From assembly GCA_009842245.1 (NCBI GenBank), contig VYFT01000046.1:72688-121201 (forward strand): DNA of 48,514 nucleotides. Reading direction: 5' to 3'. The position numbers and the translations under genes are program-made. The DNA comes from Gammaproteobacteria bacterium (GTDB taxonomy: Bacteria; Pseudomonadota; Gammaproteobacteria; Pseudomonadales; Azotimanducaceae). Position 1 is the first letter of the stretch. Every line of letters begins with the position of its first letter. The notes beneath the pieces are model-generated. The model saw nothing but the letters and a program-made list of their open reading frames with translations, searched no databases and was not told the DNA's origin. Shown piece after piece: positions 9,835 to 20,271 of the stretch.

Positions 9835-10713
9835 ATGCACCGCGCGCTTAGATTTTCTGTTCTAACGCTAGCGTTTCCGTTAGTGATGTGCGTTGCGTTC
9901 CTCTTGTTCTATTGGTTACAAACGTTCGTGTCCATGCTTGTAGCCGCATACATTGCGACATTTTGGGGATTAGTTTGCATCACGCTACATGAATGGTTGA
10001 TGCCATATCAACGCAGCTGGCATCCCACTCGTTTCGATCTGATTAACGATGTAGCTTACATGGTCTTCGGGCAAGTCCTGCTCGAACGCTTACTCTTTTT
10101 CATTCCGTTTTTTCTCATCACAACTCTGGCAGCAACAACATCATGGCGAGTCCCCGGTCTTTGGCCATATGAGTGGCCCATCTGGTTGCAGGCTGTTCTT
10201 TTACTCGTCGTTGGAGATTTGTTTCGATATTGGCTACACCGATTGTTTCATCAAATACCATGGATGTGGTCCTTTCATCAAGTGCACCATTCTCCAAAAC
10301 GACTATATTGGGTAAATGTCGGGAGATTTCACCCAGTCGAGCAAGCCCTACAATTTATCGTGGATGCTCTGCCGTTTGTTTTAATCGGCGTGCAACCAGA
10401 AGTGTTGTCCGCGTACTTTGTCTTCTATGCCGTTAATGGTTTCTATCAGCACTCCAACTGCGACGTACGTCTTGGTCCATTGAATTGGATCATTGCTGGA
10501 CCAGAACTCCATCGTTGGCATCACTCGTTAAATCTTGAAGAAGCCAACCACAACTACGGAAACAATCTTATTGTTTGGGATGTCTTGTTTGGAACGCGTT
10601 ACTTACCGCAGGAGTACGAAGTAGGTGAACTTGGAATTCCGGTACCAGACTACCCCATGAGTTTTCTGCGTCAACTAGTTGCTCCATTTAGACGGTTTTC
10701 AACGACGGATTGA
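9835..10713 (+). CDS. Sterol desaturase / fatty acid hydroxylase family membrane di-iron protein
   Basis: A 292-residue membrane protein with four or five hydrophobic segments (about 5-30, 32-50, 75-100, 115-132 and 180-205). It has the histidine clusters of the fatty-acid-hydroxylase superfamily that bind two irons: His135-x3-His139 (HRLFH), His148-x2-His151-His152 (HQVHH), His206 and His226-x2-His229-His230 (HRWHH). Members hydroxylate or desaturate lipids using O2. The substrate cannot be read from the sequence. Its stop overlaps the earliest possible start of the GH3 gene, suggesting that the two act in one pathway. Confidence 0.9.
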   Translation: MHRALRFSVLTLAFPLVMCVAFLLFYWLQTFVSMLVAAYIATFWGLVCITLHEWLMPYQRSWHPTRFDLINDVAYMVFGQVLLERLLFFIPFFLITTLAATTSWRVPGLWPYEWPIWLQAVLLLVVGDLFRYWLHRLFHQIPWMWSFHQVHHSPKRLYWVNVGRFHPVEQALQFIVDALPFVLIGVQPEVLSAYFVFYAVNGFYQHSNCDVRLGPLNWIIAGPELHRWHHSLNLEEANHNYGNNLIVWDVLFGTRYLPQEYEVGELGIPVPDYPMSFLRQLVAPFRRFSTTD

Positions 10714-10718
10714 GTCAA

Positions 10719-12338
10719 ATGGGATTACTCACGTACTTTCTGTTCAAAACTGTGCTCACTATCAAGCAGCGCCCGTTTTACCGCACTATGATGAACGCTG
10801 CTAAGGATCCGAAACTCACGCAACAAGAAGTGCTGAAGCGAATCGTACGCGCTAATCGCGATACGGAATTCGGTCGTAAGCATGATTTCAAAAGCATAGA
10901 CTCCGTAGAACAGTATCGAAAGCTCGTTCCTGTACACGACTTCGAACTCTTACGACCTTACATCGAGAGTCAACGAGACTCCGGTGTCGAAGCTCTCACA
11001 TCTGAACAAGTTGTGCATTACAATCGCACGAGCGGTACGACTGGTGCACCCAAAGACGTCCCCGTAACTCAAACTGGTGTGGCCGAGACTCGTCTCCTGA
11101 GTCAACTAGGTGCATTCGCGTTAATACAGCAGACTTCCATATTTACTGGTAAAGTTTTTGCAATTGGAGGTGCAGCAGTCGAAGGACATACAAGTAACGG
11201 TATTCCTATCGGTTCAGCTTCAGGCTTGATATACCGCCAACAATCTCGTTTCGTGCGAACGAGATATGCGATACCGCCAGAAGCGTTTGACATTGAAGAC
11301 AGCGAACTTCGTTATGTGGTCATGGCAATTTTTGGAATGCGAGAACGCAACGTCACGACAATGGCGACTGCTAATCCGTCGACTTTTGTACGTTTGTTGG
11401 AAGTGATCCACAACAACATTGACGATATTCTTGAGCACATCGAACGAGGCACATTTCCGGAATGGCGAACTCCACTTCCATCCATAAAACCAAGACCAGC
11501 TCGCGCGGAGTATCTTCGTTCCCTAGTAGCTAAAAAAGAGAAGTTGACGTATCAAGACGTTTGGCCAAACGTGAAAGGCGTCGTTGTCTGGTGTGGTGGT
11601 AGTTGTCGCTTTGCAGTTTCAAAATTACGAAAGTTATTGCCGACTACCACTAGGATTATCGAATTAGGATACAACGCAAGTGAAGTGCGTGGGACTATCA
11701 ATTTAAACATCCAAGAGAACCTGTGCTTACCGTCACTTCAGCATGTCTATTTTGAATTTGTAAAGGTCGACGATTGGGAAAATGACCTGCGGCACTTCGT
11801 AGGACTGCACGAACTCCAAGAACACACCGACTATTACATCTTCATCACGACCTCGAGTGGACTGTATCGTTATGACATTAACGATGTCATTCAAGTAACA
11901 GGGAAGATCAATGACACGCCGACTCTTGAATTTGTTCGAAAAGGACGTGGAGTTACCAACATTACTGGTGAAAAACTTACTGAGTCCCAAGTCATGGAAG
12001 GCATGGAACGATTGTGCGCCCAATTGTCGATTGATCCAGACTTTTTTGTTCTCTTGGCGGATGAACTGAAGTCGTCATATTTGTTGTGCATTGAACTTGA
12101 CTCCGATCACCATCCAGATACGTTGGTCAATACATTTGACAGTATTCTGCAACAACTCAACATCGAGTACGAATCAAAACGCAAAAGTGAGCGCTTAGGA
12201 TTGATGCGATACCATCGTTTACCTGCTGGAGCTGGTTTTGCGTATCGAAGTGATTTGATAAGCGCGGGACAACGAGACGCACAGTTCAAATACCAACACT
12301 TGCAATACCTCAGAACGACTGCTTTGCAACTAAACTAG
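10719..12338 (+). CDS. GH3 family acyl-adenylating / amide synthetase-like enzyme
   Basis: A 539-residue protein from ATG 10719 (a TTG three codons earlier overlaps the previous stop). It matches the GH3 superfamily, a branch of acyl-activating enzymes. The ATP-binding motif NRTSGTTGAPKDVPVT lies at about 102-117, with downstream family landmarks LGYNASEVRGTINL, YYIFITTSSGLYRYDINDVIQV and FVRKGRGVTNITGEKLTE. Plant GH3 enzymes join hormone acids to amino acids; bacterial members are poorly characterised. Tight coupling to a fatty-acid-hydroxylase-like protein suggests activation or conjugation of a hydroxylated or unsaturated acid. That is inference. Confidence 0.88.
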   Translation: MGLLTYFLFKTVLTIKQRPFYRTMMNAAKDPKLTQQEVLKRIVRANRDTEFGRKHDFKSIDSVEQYRKLVPVHDFELLRPYIESQRDSGVEALTSEQVVHYNRTSGTTGAPKDVPVTQTGVAETRLLSQLGAFALIQQTSIFTGKVFAIGGAAVEGHTSNGIPIGSASGLIYRQQSRFVRTRYAIPPEAFDIEDSELRYVVMAIFGMRERNVTTMATANPSTFVRLLEVIHNNIDDILEHIERGTFPEWRTPLPSIKPRPARAEYLRSLVAKKEKLTYQDVWPNVKGVVVWCGGSCRFAVSKLRKLLPTTTRIIELGYNASEVRGTINLNIQENLCLPSLQHVYFEFVKVDDWENDLRHFVGLHELQEHTDYYIFITTSSGLYRYDINDVIQVTGKINDTPTLEFVRKGRGVTNITGEKLTESQVMEGMERLCAQLSIDPDFFVLLADELKSSYLLCIELDSDHHPDTLVNTFDSILQQLNIEYESKRKSERLGLMRYHRLPAGAGFAYRSDLISAGQRDAQFKYQHLQYLRTTALQLN

Positions 12339-12380
12339 ACAGTTCGCGCGCTACACTTTAACGGCAATAGCAAGAGAATA

Positions 12381-12410
12381 ACGGATCACAATGCGATGTG
12401 ATTCCGTTTT
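12381..12410 (+). terminator. Terminator-like hairpin after the GH3 gene
   Basis: Arms ACGGATCACA (12381-12390) and TGTGATTCCGT (12397-12407) pair with one bulged base around a six-base loop and are followed by TTTT. The hairpin covers the first ATG (12391) of the downstream open frame. This suggests transcription of the GH3 gene ends here and that the next gene starts at the later ATG. The T-run is short, so strength is uncertain. Confidence 0.5.
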
Positions 12411-12423
12411 AGAATTAAATCGC

Positions 12424-13530
12424 ATGTTGAACTTTGAAATTTTTAGTTTTCCTGTTCCGTTCAGACGTGTGTTCCGACATTCGTCGGCATTGCGCATGCA
12501 CGCAGAGAACTTCATCGTTCGTACTTCTATCAACAATCACATCATAGGTTGGGGAGAGAGCTGCCCGCGCGACTACGTAACCGGTGAGTCTATTGAGTCC
12601 TGTAGAAAGTTTCTACACGACCACCTTGACTCCCTCGCATGCATTACTGACCTTGCTTCTCTCCATACGTGGGTTGAGAACAATGCCAATGTCATCGACC
12701 AAAATCCAAGTGCATTTTGTGCGATCGAACTGGCAATCCTGGACGCGTTGGGAAGAGCAGACTCCATCCCTGTAGAAACACTCCTTGGAATTGAACAGCT
12801 GGGCGCGATCACTGACTACACGGGTGTGCTAGGAGATTCTCCTTTTGGCGTTTATTGGCTCCTTGCTCAGCGATATCGCGCACGCGGCTTTCGCGATATA
12901 AAGGTAAAACTCTCTGGAAATCTAGAAAAAGATCGAAGGAAGCTAAAGTTGTGGAAGAGGAAGCGACTGAACAGACGCAGCGTCCGACTTGACGCGAACA
13001 ATTTGTGGACGACCGTCGATGATTGTTTAGGTTATCTTCAAAATTTACCCAACGTTTTCTGGGCAGTTGAAGAGCCACTAAAGCCGCGAGACTTCACAGC
13101 ACTTACGGACTTAACCGCGCGTATGGAGGCGAATGTTATTCTTGATGAAAGCGTGACGCGCGTAGAAGATCTTGTCCATTACACGGGTAATCATTGGAGC
13201 GTAAACTTACGTATATCCAAACATGGTGGAATTCTCCGATCGATTCAAATCGCTCGCGAGGCAAAAACTCGGGGGCTCAATGTCATCGTCGGAGCGCACG
13301 TCGGAGAAACTAGCATCTTAACACGTGCAGCGATAGTCCTCATCCAATACCTAGAAAATTCACAGATAGCAACCGAAGGTGCGTTCGGCACTCATCTGTT
13401 GACGCAAGACCTTGCCGAGAAGCCGCTTCAATTTGCACGTGATGGCCGAATGCGAACCGCTAAGATTAAATGTTTAACCCAACCGGGTCTGGGGTTGAAA
13501 ATACGCGCAGACTTACTTAAGCCTGGTTAG
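12424..13530 (+). CDS. Enolase-superfamily enzyme, dipeptide epimerase-like
   Basis: From ATG 12424 the product has 368 residues; an in-frame ATG at 12391 lies inside a terminator-like hairpin. It shows the full set of muconate-lactonizing/AE-epimerase residues: a Lys-x-Lys pair (Lys160, Lys162 in IKVKL), metal ligands Asp190 (RLDANNLW), Glu216 or Glu217 (VEEP) and Asp241 (LDES), and the opposing base Lys266 (ISKHGG). This fits L-Ala-D/L-Glu-type dipeptide epimerases. Substrate specificity in this superfamily cannot be fixed without structure or assay; an o-succinylbenzoate-synthase-like role is possible but less likely. The stop overlaps the convergent uvrA stop by 14 bases. Confidence 0.85.
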   Translation: MLNFEIFSFPVPFRRVFRHSSALRMHAENFIVRTSINNHIIGWGESCPRDYVTGESIESCRKFLHDHLDSLACITDLASLHTWVENNANVIDQNPSAFCAIELAILDALGRADSIPVETLLGIEQLGAITDYTGVLGDSPFGVYWLLAQRYRARGFRDIKVKLSGNLEKDRRKLKLWKRKRLNRRSVRLDANNLWTTVDDCLGYLQNLPNVFWAVEEPLKPRDFTALTDLTARMEANVILDESVTRVEDLVHYTGNHWSVNLRISKHGGILRSIQIAREAKTRGLNVIVGAHVGETSILTRAAIVLIQYLENSQIATEGAFGTHLLTQDLAEKPLQFARDGRMRTAKIKCLTQPGLGLKIRADLLKPG

Positions 13531-16405
13531 CCTCTCGAATTGGTTCGAGGTGCTCCCGTAAATAGTAGCCGGTATAAGAAGTTGGTGTGTTCGCTATTTG
13601 TTCCGGTGTCCCTGTCGCTATCACTTCACCCCCGCCTTTGCCGCCCTCTGGTCCCAAATCGATCACGTAGTCGGCAGTCTTGATAACGTCTAAGTGGTGC
13701 TCGATCACCAATACAGTGTTTCCGGATTCCACGAGTCGATTCAGACACTCCAGGAGTTTTGAAATGTCAGCTAGGTGTAGTCCTGTGGTCGGTTCATCTA
13801 AGATGTACAACGTATGCCCACGCCGTTGCACTTTTGATAGCTCCGCGCCTAGTTTCACGCGCTGTGCCTCACCTCCGGATAGTGTCGTTGCCGATTGACC
13901 AAGGGTGAGATAGCCCAGTCCAAGTTCGTCCAGAACTGCAATTTTCTTTGCAATGCTAGGCACTTCTTCAAAGAAACCTACAGCCTCCTCAATAGATAAG
14001 TCCAGTACATCGGCAATGGTCTTCCCGTTGTATTCAATCTCCAACGTCTCCTGATTGAATCGCTGACCTTTGCAGGAACCACAAATCACCTCAACATCCG
14101 GCATGAAATACAGTTTGGTTGCAATGACTCCTTCCCCTTGACATTCGTCGCAACGACCTCCCTTGACATTGAAACTGAATCTCCCCGGTTTGTAGCCACG
14201 CTGAGCGGCCTCCGGGCACTTCGCAAACAGATTCCGAATCAAGTCGTACACACCGACGTAGGTCGATGGATTCGATCGACTGTTTCGTCCTATCGGAGTC
14301 TGATCAATGTTGATCACGCGGGTGATGTTTTCAATACCCTCAAGTCCTTGGTGCTGCCCAGAGAGCGACCTCGTGTCTACTAATTGCTTCCACAGCTCCT
14401 TAAATAGGATCTCATTCACAAGTGTCGACTTTCCTGACCCGGATGCACCAGTAACGCACACAAATAACCCTAGTGGAAGCTCAACATCGATGGATTTAAG
14501 ATTGTTTTCCGCTGCACCGAAAACGGTAAGAACCTTTCCATTGTCAGTCCTGCGTTGGCTAGGTACCTCAATTGACTTCTTGCCAGAGAGATATTGCCCG
14601 GTAAGCGATTTAGAACATCCCAACAAATCGTTAAATGATCCACTCACGACGATCTCGCCACCGTGTACTCCGGGTCCGGTACCTAACTCCACTAAGTGAT
14701 CTGCGGCACGAATAGTGTCTTCGTCGTGCTCTACAACAATGACTGTATTACCGAGATCGCGCAAAGACCGAAGAGTATTGATCATCTTTTCGTTGTCGCG
14801 CGGATGGAGCCCAATTGACGGTTCGTCTAATACGTAGAGCATGCCCATGAGTCCTGAACCGATTTGTGTGGACAAGCGAATTCGTTGAGCTTCACCGCCT
14901 GACAGCGTACCTGATGTTCGGTTCAAGTTTAGATAGTCCAAACCGATACCAAGCAAGAGCTCAAGCCGCTTCAAAATTTCTTGCCGAATCTGACGCCCTG
15001 CTTCTGGATTGCGTTCACCATCAGACATATCCCGCAAATTTGAACACAATTCGTCAAGATTAATTTGACCGAGGTCAGATATGGAGTGTCCGTCAATCGT
15101 GAACAGCACCCTTGTCTGCTTCAATCGAGTTCCCTTGCAGTCCGCACAACGAGTTTCGACCATTACGCGATCCAAATAAGCTTCCATACCCGAGTTGGGA
15201 ACATCGCGTTGTTTGTACCACCGGTAATGGGATTCGATCTGTCCTGCCACTCCGCGGAAATTGGCTGGCCATCGAAGCCATCGTTCCTTGCGTTCTTTAA
15301 CATCGGGTGGAATCTGCAACTGCACCGGTTTCCCTTGGGTTCCATACATCACAAGGTTGCGATGTTCTTCACTGAGCTCGCGCCACGGCGTATCAAGCGA
15401 AAATCCATACTCTTGGGAAACCGAATAAAGTAAATAGCCGTTGAACTGGTCCACTTTGTAGGAGAAGGCATCTCGCAGGAAACAGCCTTCGCGTATACTG
15501 ACTTCGGGGTTAGTCACCAATAAGTCGGGGTGAGTCTGTTTGTCCCGTCCAACTCCACCACAAGTGCGACACGCACTCTCGGGATTGTTGAACATAAAGA
15601 AATCGGGCACTATGTCTCCATACACCAGACCAAACGTTTTGCTTCCAAATTCTTCCATGAACGGCGATTTCAAAGATGCATCTAGACCCTCGAGAATATC
15701 GACAGTCATCATGGAGTCCCCAACGCGCAAAGTGTGTTCCACCGCTGCTTTCAGCTGTTTTTCTACGCCGGGAACAAGAGTGATGTGGTCGACAACGGCA
15801 AACATTCGAGGATGTCCGTCCAACACTTCGGGTACGTTCTGCGTTAAATCAACTCGTTCGTCTTCGATATACACCGTTCGACATCCTTGTTTTCGAATCT
15901 CGGTAAATAAGACTTTGGGTTCTTCTCCGTAAATCTGAAAGATCGGTGCTAACAACTCGAACTCGCTTCCTGATGGAAGCGACATCAGCGCTTCGACAAT
16001 CGTTGAAGTTGTCTTAATCGGAACCAACTCACCGGTGTAAGGACAGTGCCCCTCTGCAATCGTGGCAAACAACAAGTTGAGATAACTCGAAATGTCAGTG
16101 AGCGTACCGACAGTCGATCGCGGATTTCGAGCGAGAGTTTTTTGTTCAATAGAAATGACTGGCGATAGACCGTGAATGAAATCCACGTCCGGTTTTTCTA
16201 CCTGCGCAATGAATCGTTTTGCATAAGACGACAAAGACTCCATATAGCGTCTTTGTCCCTCTGCGTAGATCGTATCAAACGCCAACGAGGACTTACCTGA
16301 CCCTGATAAGCCGGTGACCACGATCAATTTGTCACGGGGCAATTCAACGGAAAGGTTCTTAAGGTTATGTACCCGAGAACCTTGCACTAGTATCGTACTA
16401 CGCAT
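13517..16405 (-). CDS. uvrA: Excinuclease ABC subunit A (UvrA), variant with incomplete first zinc module
   Basis: A 962-residue damage-recognition ATPase of nucleotide excision repair, working with UvrB and UvrC. It has two ABC ATPase modules: Walker [10 protein letters not shown] (32-40) and GASGSGKST, two LSGGEAQR signatures, and Walker B ending in [11 protein letters not shown] and [11 protein letters not shown]. The C-terminal zinc finger is intact (CDEC and CGSC, about 750-775). In the first module only one CxxC (CRTC, about 278-281) remains. The usual upstream CxxC before the FxFNNP segment is replaced by a cysteine-free stretch, [13 protein letters not shown] later CADC, before KGTRL, is present. 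It could be the sole UvrA or a divergent paralogue; the overall core is well conserved. Confidence 0.95.
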   Translation of the reverse strand: MRSTILVQGSRVHNLKNLSVELPRDKLIVVTGLSGSGKSSLAFDTIYAEGQRRYMESLSSYAKRFIAQVEKPDVDFIHGLSPVISIEQKTLARNPRSTVGTLTDISSYLNLLFATIAEGHCPYTGELVPIKTTSTIVEALMSLPSGSEFELLAPIFQIYGEEPKVLFTEIRKQGCRTVYIEDERVDLTQNVPEVLDGHPRMFAVVDHITLVPGVEKQLKAAVEHTLRVGDSMMTVDILEGLDASLKSPFMEEFGSKTFGLVYGDIVPDFFMFNNPESACRTCGGVGRDKQTHPDLLVTNPEVSIREGCFLRDAFSYKVDQFNGYLLYSVSQEYGFSLDTPWRELSEEHRNLVMYGTQGKPVQLQIPPDVKERKERWLRWPANFRGVAGQIESHYRWYKQRDVPNSGMEAYLDRVMVETRCADCKGTRLKQTRVLFTIDGHSISDLGQINLDELCSNLRDMSDGERNPEAGRQIRQEILKRLELLLGIGLDYLNLNRTSGTLSGGEAQRIRLSTQIGSGLMGMLYVLDEPSIGLHPRDNEKMINTLRSLRDLGNTVIVVEHDEDTIRAADHLVELGTGPGVHGGEIVVSGSFNDLLGCSKSLTGQYLSGKKSIEVPSQRRTDNGKVLTVFGAAENNLKSIDVELPLGLFVCVTGASGSGKSTLVNEILFKELWKQLVDTRSLSGQHQGLEGIENITRVINIDQTPIGRNSRSNPSTYVGVYDLIRNLFAKCPEAAQRGYKPGRFSFNVKGGRCDECQGEGVIATKLYFMPDVEVICGSCKGQRFNQETLEIEYNGKTIADVLDLSIEEAVGFFEEVPSIAKKIAVLDELGLGYLTLGQSATTLSGGEAQRVKLGAELSKVQRRGHTLYILDEPTTGLHLADISKLLECLNRLVESGNTVLVIEHHLDVIKTADYVIDLGPEGGKGGGEVIATGTPEQIANTPTSYTGYYLREHLEPIREANQA

Positions 16406-16457
16406 CTTTAGGCTCGACGACGAATTTTATTAGGCGGTGCTCAGTCGAGGTTGCTTC

Positions 16458-17387
16458 TCAATCTGGTCTTGCATAGAAAAAAGCGAGTTCTTGAACTCGA
16501 ACTCGACTCAATGGCGTCAATGCGAGATCGGTAGACGCCTTTTCTATAGCCCCGATGTCCGCGAGCCACTCACACGCTAGTGCCATCCCTTCGACTCCAA
16601 AGTGTCGACGAAAGTAGTGTTCGATCTGAGTCATGGATCTAGGTTCTCCGCCTGCTTCCTTTAAATACTCCAATACCGGCGAGAAAAGCAAATCTGCTTT
16701 TGATTCAAGGTATTCATCCACTGCGTCTAGCCCTTTTTCGATCATCGCTTTAGTTACTGGACGAGCTACTAAATCCGAATATATGACACCAAACAACTCT
16801 AGGTTAAGGGGTAGCGCGCGAGGTAGACTTTCTCTGTCAACCAATTCACCATGCAAGCTAATTTCGATGTCCGCTATCGCCGACGCTGTTCCGAGCAACC
16901 ACGTTGTTGTGTAAGCAATGTCATCTTTAACTTCATACCACTTCCTTGCCTTATACAAAAGAGCTAGAGCAAGTTGTGCTGAGTTTAGGATTTGTGTCTG
17001 CAAATCCCTCTCACCCAAGTCCTTGATTCGCTGAAACAGTGCATCGATTGAAGGATCGCGACTGTACACAAGGGATCCTCGAGCATAAACAGAATGGGTG
17101 CATGAATTGTGAAAGGAACTCTCAAGTTCCCGTCGAAACTCTGCCCGAGGCACTACTTGGGCGTGAACGTTAATGTCGTCTACCACTAGTGCTATTGAGC
17201 GTGACTGAACTTTTTTGTCGTCAGCGCTAATCAATACAAGATCAATGTCAGACTTATCCCAGACGACATCGTAGGAGAGACTTCCACAGAGTATTGCTGC
17301 AAGAATCTGCTGATCGTGTTTAACTTCATCCAACAGCGAGTCAAGTGCTCCTTGAAAACGCTCTTTGGTTGTTAGGTGATCAGCCAT
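16458..17387 (-). CDS. Nucleotidyltransferase-fold protein with C-terminal helical region
   Basis: A 309-residue protein from ATG 17387 (a TTG two codons earlier is possible). The N-terminal part has the Pol-beta-type nucleotidyltransferase pattern: CGSLSYDVVWDKSDIDLVLI, giving G-S then D-x-D at about 38-55, with a further acidic strand, VVDDINVHAQV. The rest is helical. The C-terminal part (MTQIEHYFRRHFGVEGMALACEWLADIGAIE) looks like a winged-helix or small helical domain. The family includes antibiotic and minimal nucleotidyltransferases; the substrate is unknown. It lies 52 bases upstream of uvrA on the same strand and may be co-transcribed. Confidence 0.75.
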   Translation of the reverse strand: MADHLTTKERFQGALDSLLDEVKHDQQILAAILCGSLSYDVVWDKSDIDLVLISADDKKVQSRSIALVVDDINVHAQVVPRAEFRRELESSFHNSCTHSVYARGSLVYSRDPSIDALFQRIKDLGERDLQTQILNSAQLALALLYKARKWYEVKDDIAYTTTWLLGTASAIADIEISLHGELVDRESLPRALPLNLELFGVIYSDLVARPVTKAMIEKGLDAVDEYLESKADLLFSPVLEYLKEAGGEPRSMTQIEHYFRRHFGVEGMALACEWLADIGAIEKASTDLALTPLSRVRVQELAFFYARPD

Positions 17388-17709
17388 TAACAATTGAACT
17401 TGATGAGATTGGTAGCGATGAAAAGTTTGTGCTCAAGAACTAAAAACAGAGATTTATCCTCAAAAACTATGCTGTTACTTCATCAATTTGTTACTTCCCC
17501 TAAAGAGAAGTGTGCATATTAAGGAATAAAGCATTAAAATTGTTGCTACAGTTACGTTATACACGTGTCGTGGAGAATACCCTGAGGAGGAGTATTGTTC
17601 TGAGGTCGTTGAAGTCTTGGGCATCAAGGCTGGTTGACGACTACTTAGTAGAACTTGTAGCGATCGTGTGCATGAACTACATTTTGGAATTAGTAAGGAG
17701 AATTTGTCT
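17388..17709 (+). other. 322-base intergenic region upstream of the TonB-dependent receptor
   Basis: This gap separates the minus-strand nucleotidyltransferase gene from the plus-strand receptor gene. No convincing gene or known riboswitch is seen. It ends with a good Shine-Dalgarno sequence (AAGGAG, 17695-17700) nine bases before the receptor ATG. A small possible hairpin (AATAC with GTATT, around 17576-17595) is too weak to call. It must hold divergent promoters, but none matches a consensus well. Confidence 0.5.
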
Positions 17710-20136
17710 ATGCCAATCCAACATCGTATGGTTCACTCATGGGTGTTAGCACTGGCCGTGCTAGTGTTACCATTTTCCTTGTTCGCACAAGAGGAAGATG
17801 AGACCGTTGATGCAACGGCTATTGAAGACGCTGAAGAGATTGAAGAACTTACCGTTATAGGATCTAGAAGTCCAACACCGCGTACGGTTGAAGATTCCAC
17901 CGCGCCGATAGATTTCTTTGGGGAGGATGTAATACTTGCCATTGGGAACGCAGCGGACATCACGGACGCACTTCGTGCGAACGTACCTTATTTCAATGCT
18001 TCAATGGCATCAGGCGACGGCGACACCTTTGTACGACCAACCTCTCTCCGTGGCCTCGCACCCGACCAACACCTTGTCATGGTTAACGGCAAGCGACGAC
18101 ACAGAGCAGCCCTTATAGCTGAGTTCGTTCCGGCTGCTGGTAAAGGTGCGCACGGTCCGAACATCGGAATGATTCCGAGTATCGCGATAAAGAATGTCCA
18201 AATCCTCCGTGATGGCGCGTCGGCACAGTATGGATCCGATGCGATTTCCGGCGTGATAAATTTTCAAATGAAAGACGCTAACTCTGGTGCTACGTTGCGC
18301 ACGCAATACGGTACCTATTACGACGGTGAACGCTCATACAAAATCGAAGGAAATGCCGGCATGATGTTTGGACCCGACGGCTTCTTTAATGTTAGTTTTG
18401 AGAGTACTTACAACGAAGCACTCTCCCGCGGACAAGAACGCTTTGACGCACAAGCACTTAAAGATTCTGGTGTTGAAGGTATTGGTGCTGACTCGCCGTT
18501 TTTAGATCATCTCTCTCAAACTTGGGGCCGGCCTCAAACTCAAAACCTCCTCGTCTTTTGGAATTCTGGACGCCCGATAACAGAAAATACAGATTTGTAC
18601 TTCTTTGGAAACATGTCTCGTACCAGCGGTCGTTATCGTTTCTTCTATCGGAATCCTCAACATGTTACTCTAACCGCACTTGCGGAAGAGGGTTTCACCG
18701 GGCTTCCACAGGGATTCACACCCTACTTCGACGGTGAAACCGACGACTATTCCATGTCGCTTGGGTGGAAAGGTAGCAATAGATGGGATACGACATTCGA
18801 CTTTAGTACCAGTGTTGGACGGAATGTCATCGACTTCACACTGAACAATACGATTAACCAGTCTATTGGCCTAAACGCAGATGGCGAACCCCGCCAGCGC
18901 GACTTTGACGTTGGTGCTCTGAAGCAATATGAATGGAACGTAAACGCAGATTTTGGACGTCCATGGATAAAAGATACTTACATGTCGTACGGCTTAGAGT
19001 GGCGTTTGGAAGTCTTTACTCTGTTCGCTGGAGAACCGGTGTCTTATGAAGGTGCTGGATCCAGTGGTTTTGCCGGCTTCCATCCACTTAACGCTGGAAA
19101 GTTTGACCGCCAAAATGTTAGTGGTTACCTCGAGTTAGAACGTGAGCGAGAAAGGCTGCTTTGGCAAATCGCTGCGCGGCTCGAAGCCTATGAAGACTTT
19201 GGAACGAACTTGAATGGTAAATTCGCTTTTCGATACAAATTTGAAGACCGCATCACGGGACGTGGCGCAATATCGACTGGATTTCACGCGCCAACACCAG
19301 GACAGATTAACATTCAGAAGGTGACCACGACGTTTGACACGAATGCTGGTGGACAAGTTGAACAGGGTCTTGTTAGTTCGGTCTCGCCACTTGCTATTGC
19401 AGCTGGTGGTAAAGCACTGCAAGAGGAAGAAGCGATAAATTACAGTCTGGGCGCCGTCGTCGATCTTGACGAAGTCTTCGAAAACGCACAGATGACCGTT
19501 GACGTTTATCTCATCGACGTTAAAGACCGGATTTACAAAACACAGACATTTCCCGTGGTTGATCCGCGAACCAGCATAGGCACGAATATCTCGTTCTATA
19601 CAAATGCATTGGATATCCAATCGCGCGGATTTGACATCGTGTACTCCGTTCCGTTCGTCTACCAAGACTATATCAGTGATCTCAGCCTCGCGATAAACCA
19701 CAACACGGTTGAGGTCGAGGGTCAAAGTCTCGTAAATGGCATCGCCCCCGTACCTGCCGCGGATATTGAAGACATCGAAAACAGCTACCCAAAACTGAAG
19801 ATTATTTTCTCATCTACGACATACGTCTCGCCTAAGTGGGAAGTGATAGTACGTACCCACTATTACGGTAGACACTTCGACGAACGAGGACGTATCGGTG
19901 GTAGTCCTCCTACTAAGGAACTCGATGCTTCCTATTACTTCGACTTGATTTCCAAGTACCAAGTAAACGATCGTATGAATGTTGAAGTCGGTCTGATCAA
20001 CCTATTTAACAACTATGTGGACACAATCGACGAGCCTTATGCTCATCGGCTGAACGTAGGTTTACCATACGCTCGTCGAACTGCCGCGAATTTTGAAGGT
20101 GGATCCATATACGCCACGTTCGGGCTACATTGGTAA
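17710..20136 (+). CDS. TonB-dependent outer-membrane receptor
   Basis: An 808-residue protein from ATG 17710, chosen for the AAGGAG nine bases upstream. It begins with a signal peptide (hydrophobic WVLALAVLVLPFSLFAQ). A TonB-box-like segment, EELTVIGSR, follows an acidic linker. The plug domain covers about 50-170, with the typical LRGLAPDQHLVMVNGKRRH and ILRDGASAQYGSDAISGVINFQ motifs. The remainder is a beta-barrel rich in alternating aromatic residues and ends in an aromatic residue (FGLHW), as outer-membrane barrels do. It takes up an unknown ligand using TonB/ExbBD energy. No transporter or degradation genes adjoin it to suggest a substrate. Confidence 0.95.
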   Translation: MPIQHRMVHSWVLALAVLVLPFSLFAQEEDETVDATAIEDAEEIEELTVIGSRSPTPRTVEDSTAPIDFFGEDVILAIGNAADITDALRANVPYFNASMASGDGDTFVRPTSLRGLAPDQHLVMVNGKRRHRAALIAEFVPAAGKGAHGPNIGMIPSIAIKNVQILRDGASAQYGSDAISGVINFQMKDANSGATLRTQYGTYYDGERSYKIEGNAGMMFGPDGFFNVSFESTYNEALSRGQERFDAQALKDSGVEGIGADSPFLDHLSQTWGRPQTQNLLVFWNSGRPITENTDLYFFGNMSRTSGRYRFFYRNPQHVTLTALAEEGFTGLPQGFTPYFDGETDDYSMSLGWKGSNRWDTTFDFSTSVGRNVIDFTLNNTINQSIGLNADGEPRQRDFDVGALKQYEWNVNADFGRPWIKDTYMSYGLEWRLEVFTLFAGEPVSYEGAGSSGFAGFHPLNAGKFDRQNVSGYLELERERERLLWQIAARLEAYEDFGTNLNGKFAFRYKFEDRITGRGAISTGFHAPTPGQINIQKVTTTFDTNAGGQVEQGLVSSVSPLAIAAGGKALQEEEAINYSLGAVVDLDEVFENAQMTVDVYLIDVKDRIYKTQTFPVVDPRTSIGTNISFYTNALDIQSRGFDIVYSVPFVYQDYISDLSLAINHNTVEVEGQSLVNGIAPVPAADIEDIENSYPKLKIIFSSTTYVSPKWEVIVRTHYYGRHFDERGRIGGSPPTKELDASYYFDLISKYQVNDRMNVEVGLINLFNNYVDTIDEPYAHRLNVGLPYARRTAANFEGGSIYATFGLHW

Positions 20137-20185
20137 GGAGTCTTTCTAACCACGAATCGTAGAAATAAATTCTGACGACGTAAGA

Positions 20186-20224
20186 GCAGGTCGTGTCTCC
20201 CGGCACGGCCTGCTTCTTTCTTTT
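20186..20224 (+). terminator. Rho-independent terminator of the TonB-dependent receptor gene
   Basis: Stem arms GCAGGTCGTG and CACGGCCTGC pair over ten positions (one G-T type mismatch) around an eight-base loop. They are followed by a T-rich tract at 20214-20224. The structure lies 50 bases after the receptor stop and is the clearest intrinsic terminator in the window. Confidence 0.85.
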
Positions 20225-20271
20225 ATTGCTTACAAACTACCTACACACTAGCGAGTTGATAACTAAGCGCG

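Noticed and set aside
17510..17749. Plus-strand 79-residue open frame before the TonB-dependent receptor
   Set aside because: It overlaps the receptor signal peptide in another frame and has no start signal; the receptor has a clear AAGGAG site.
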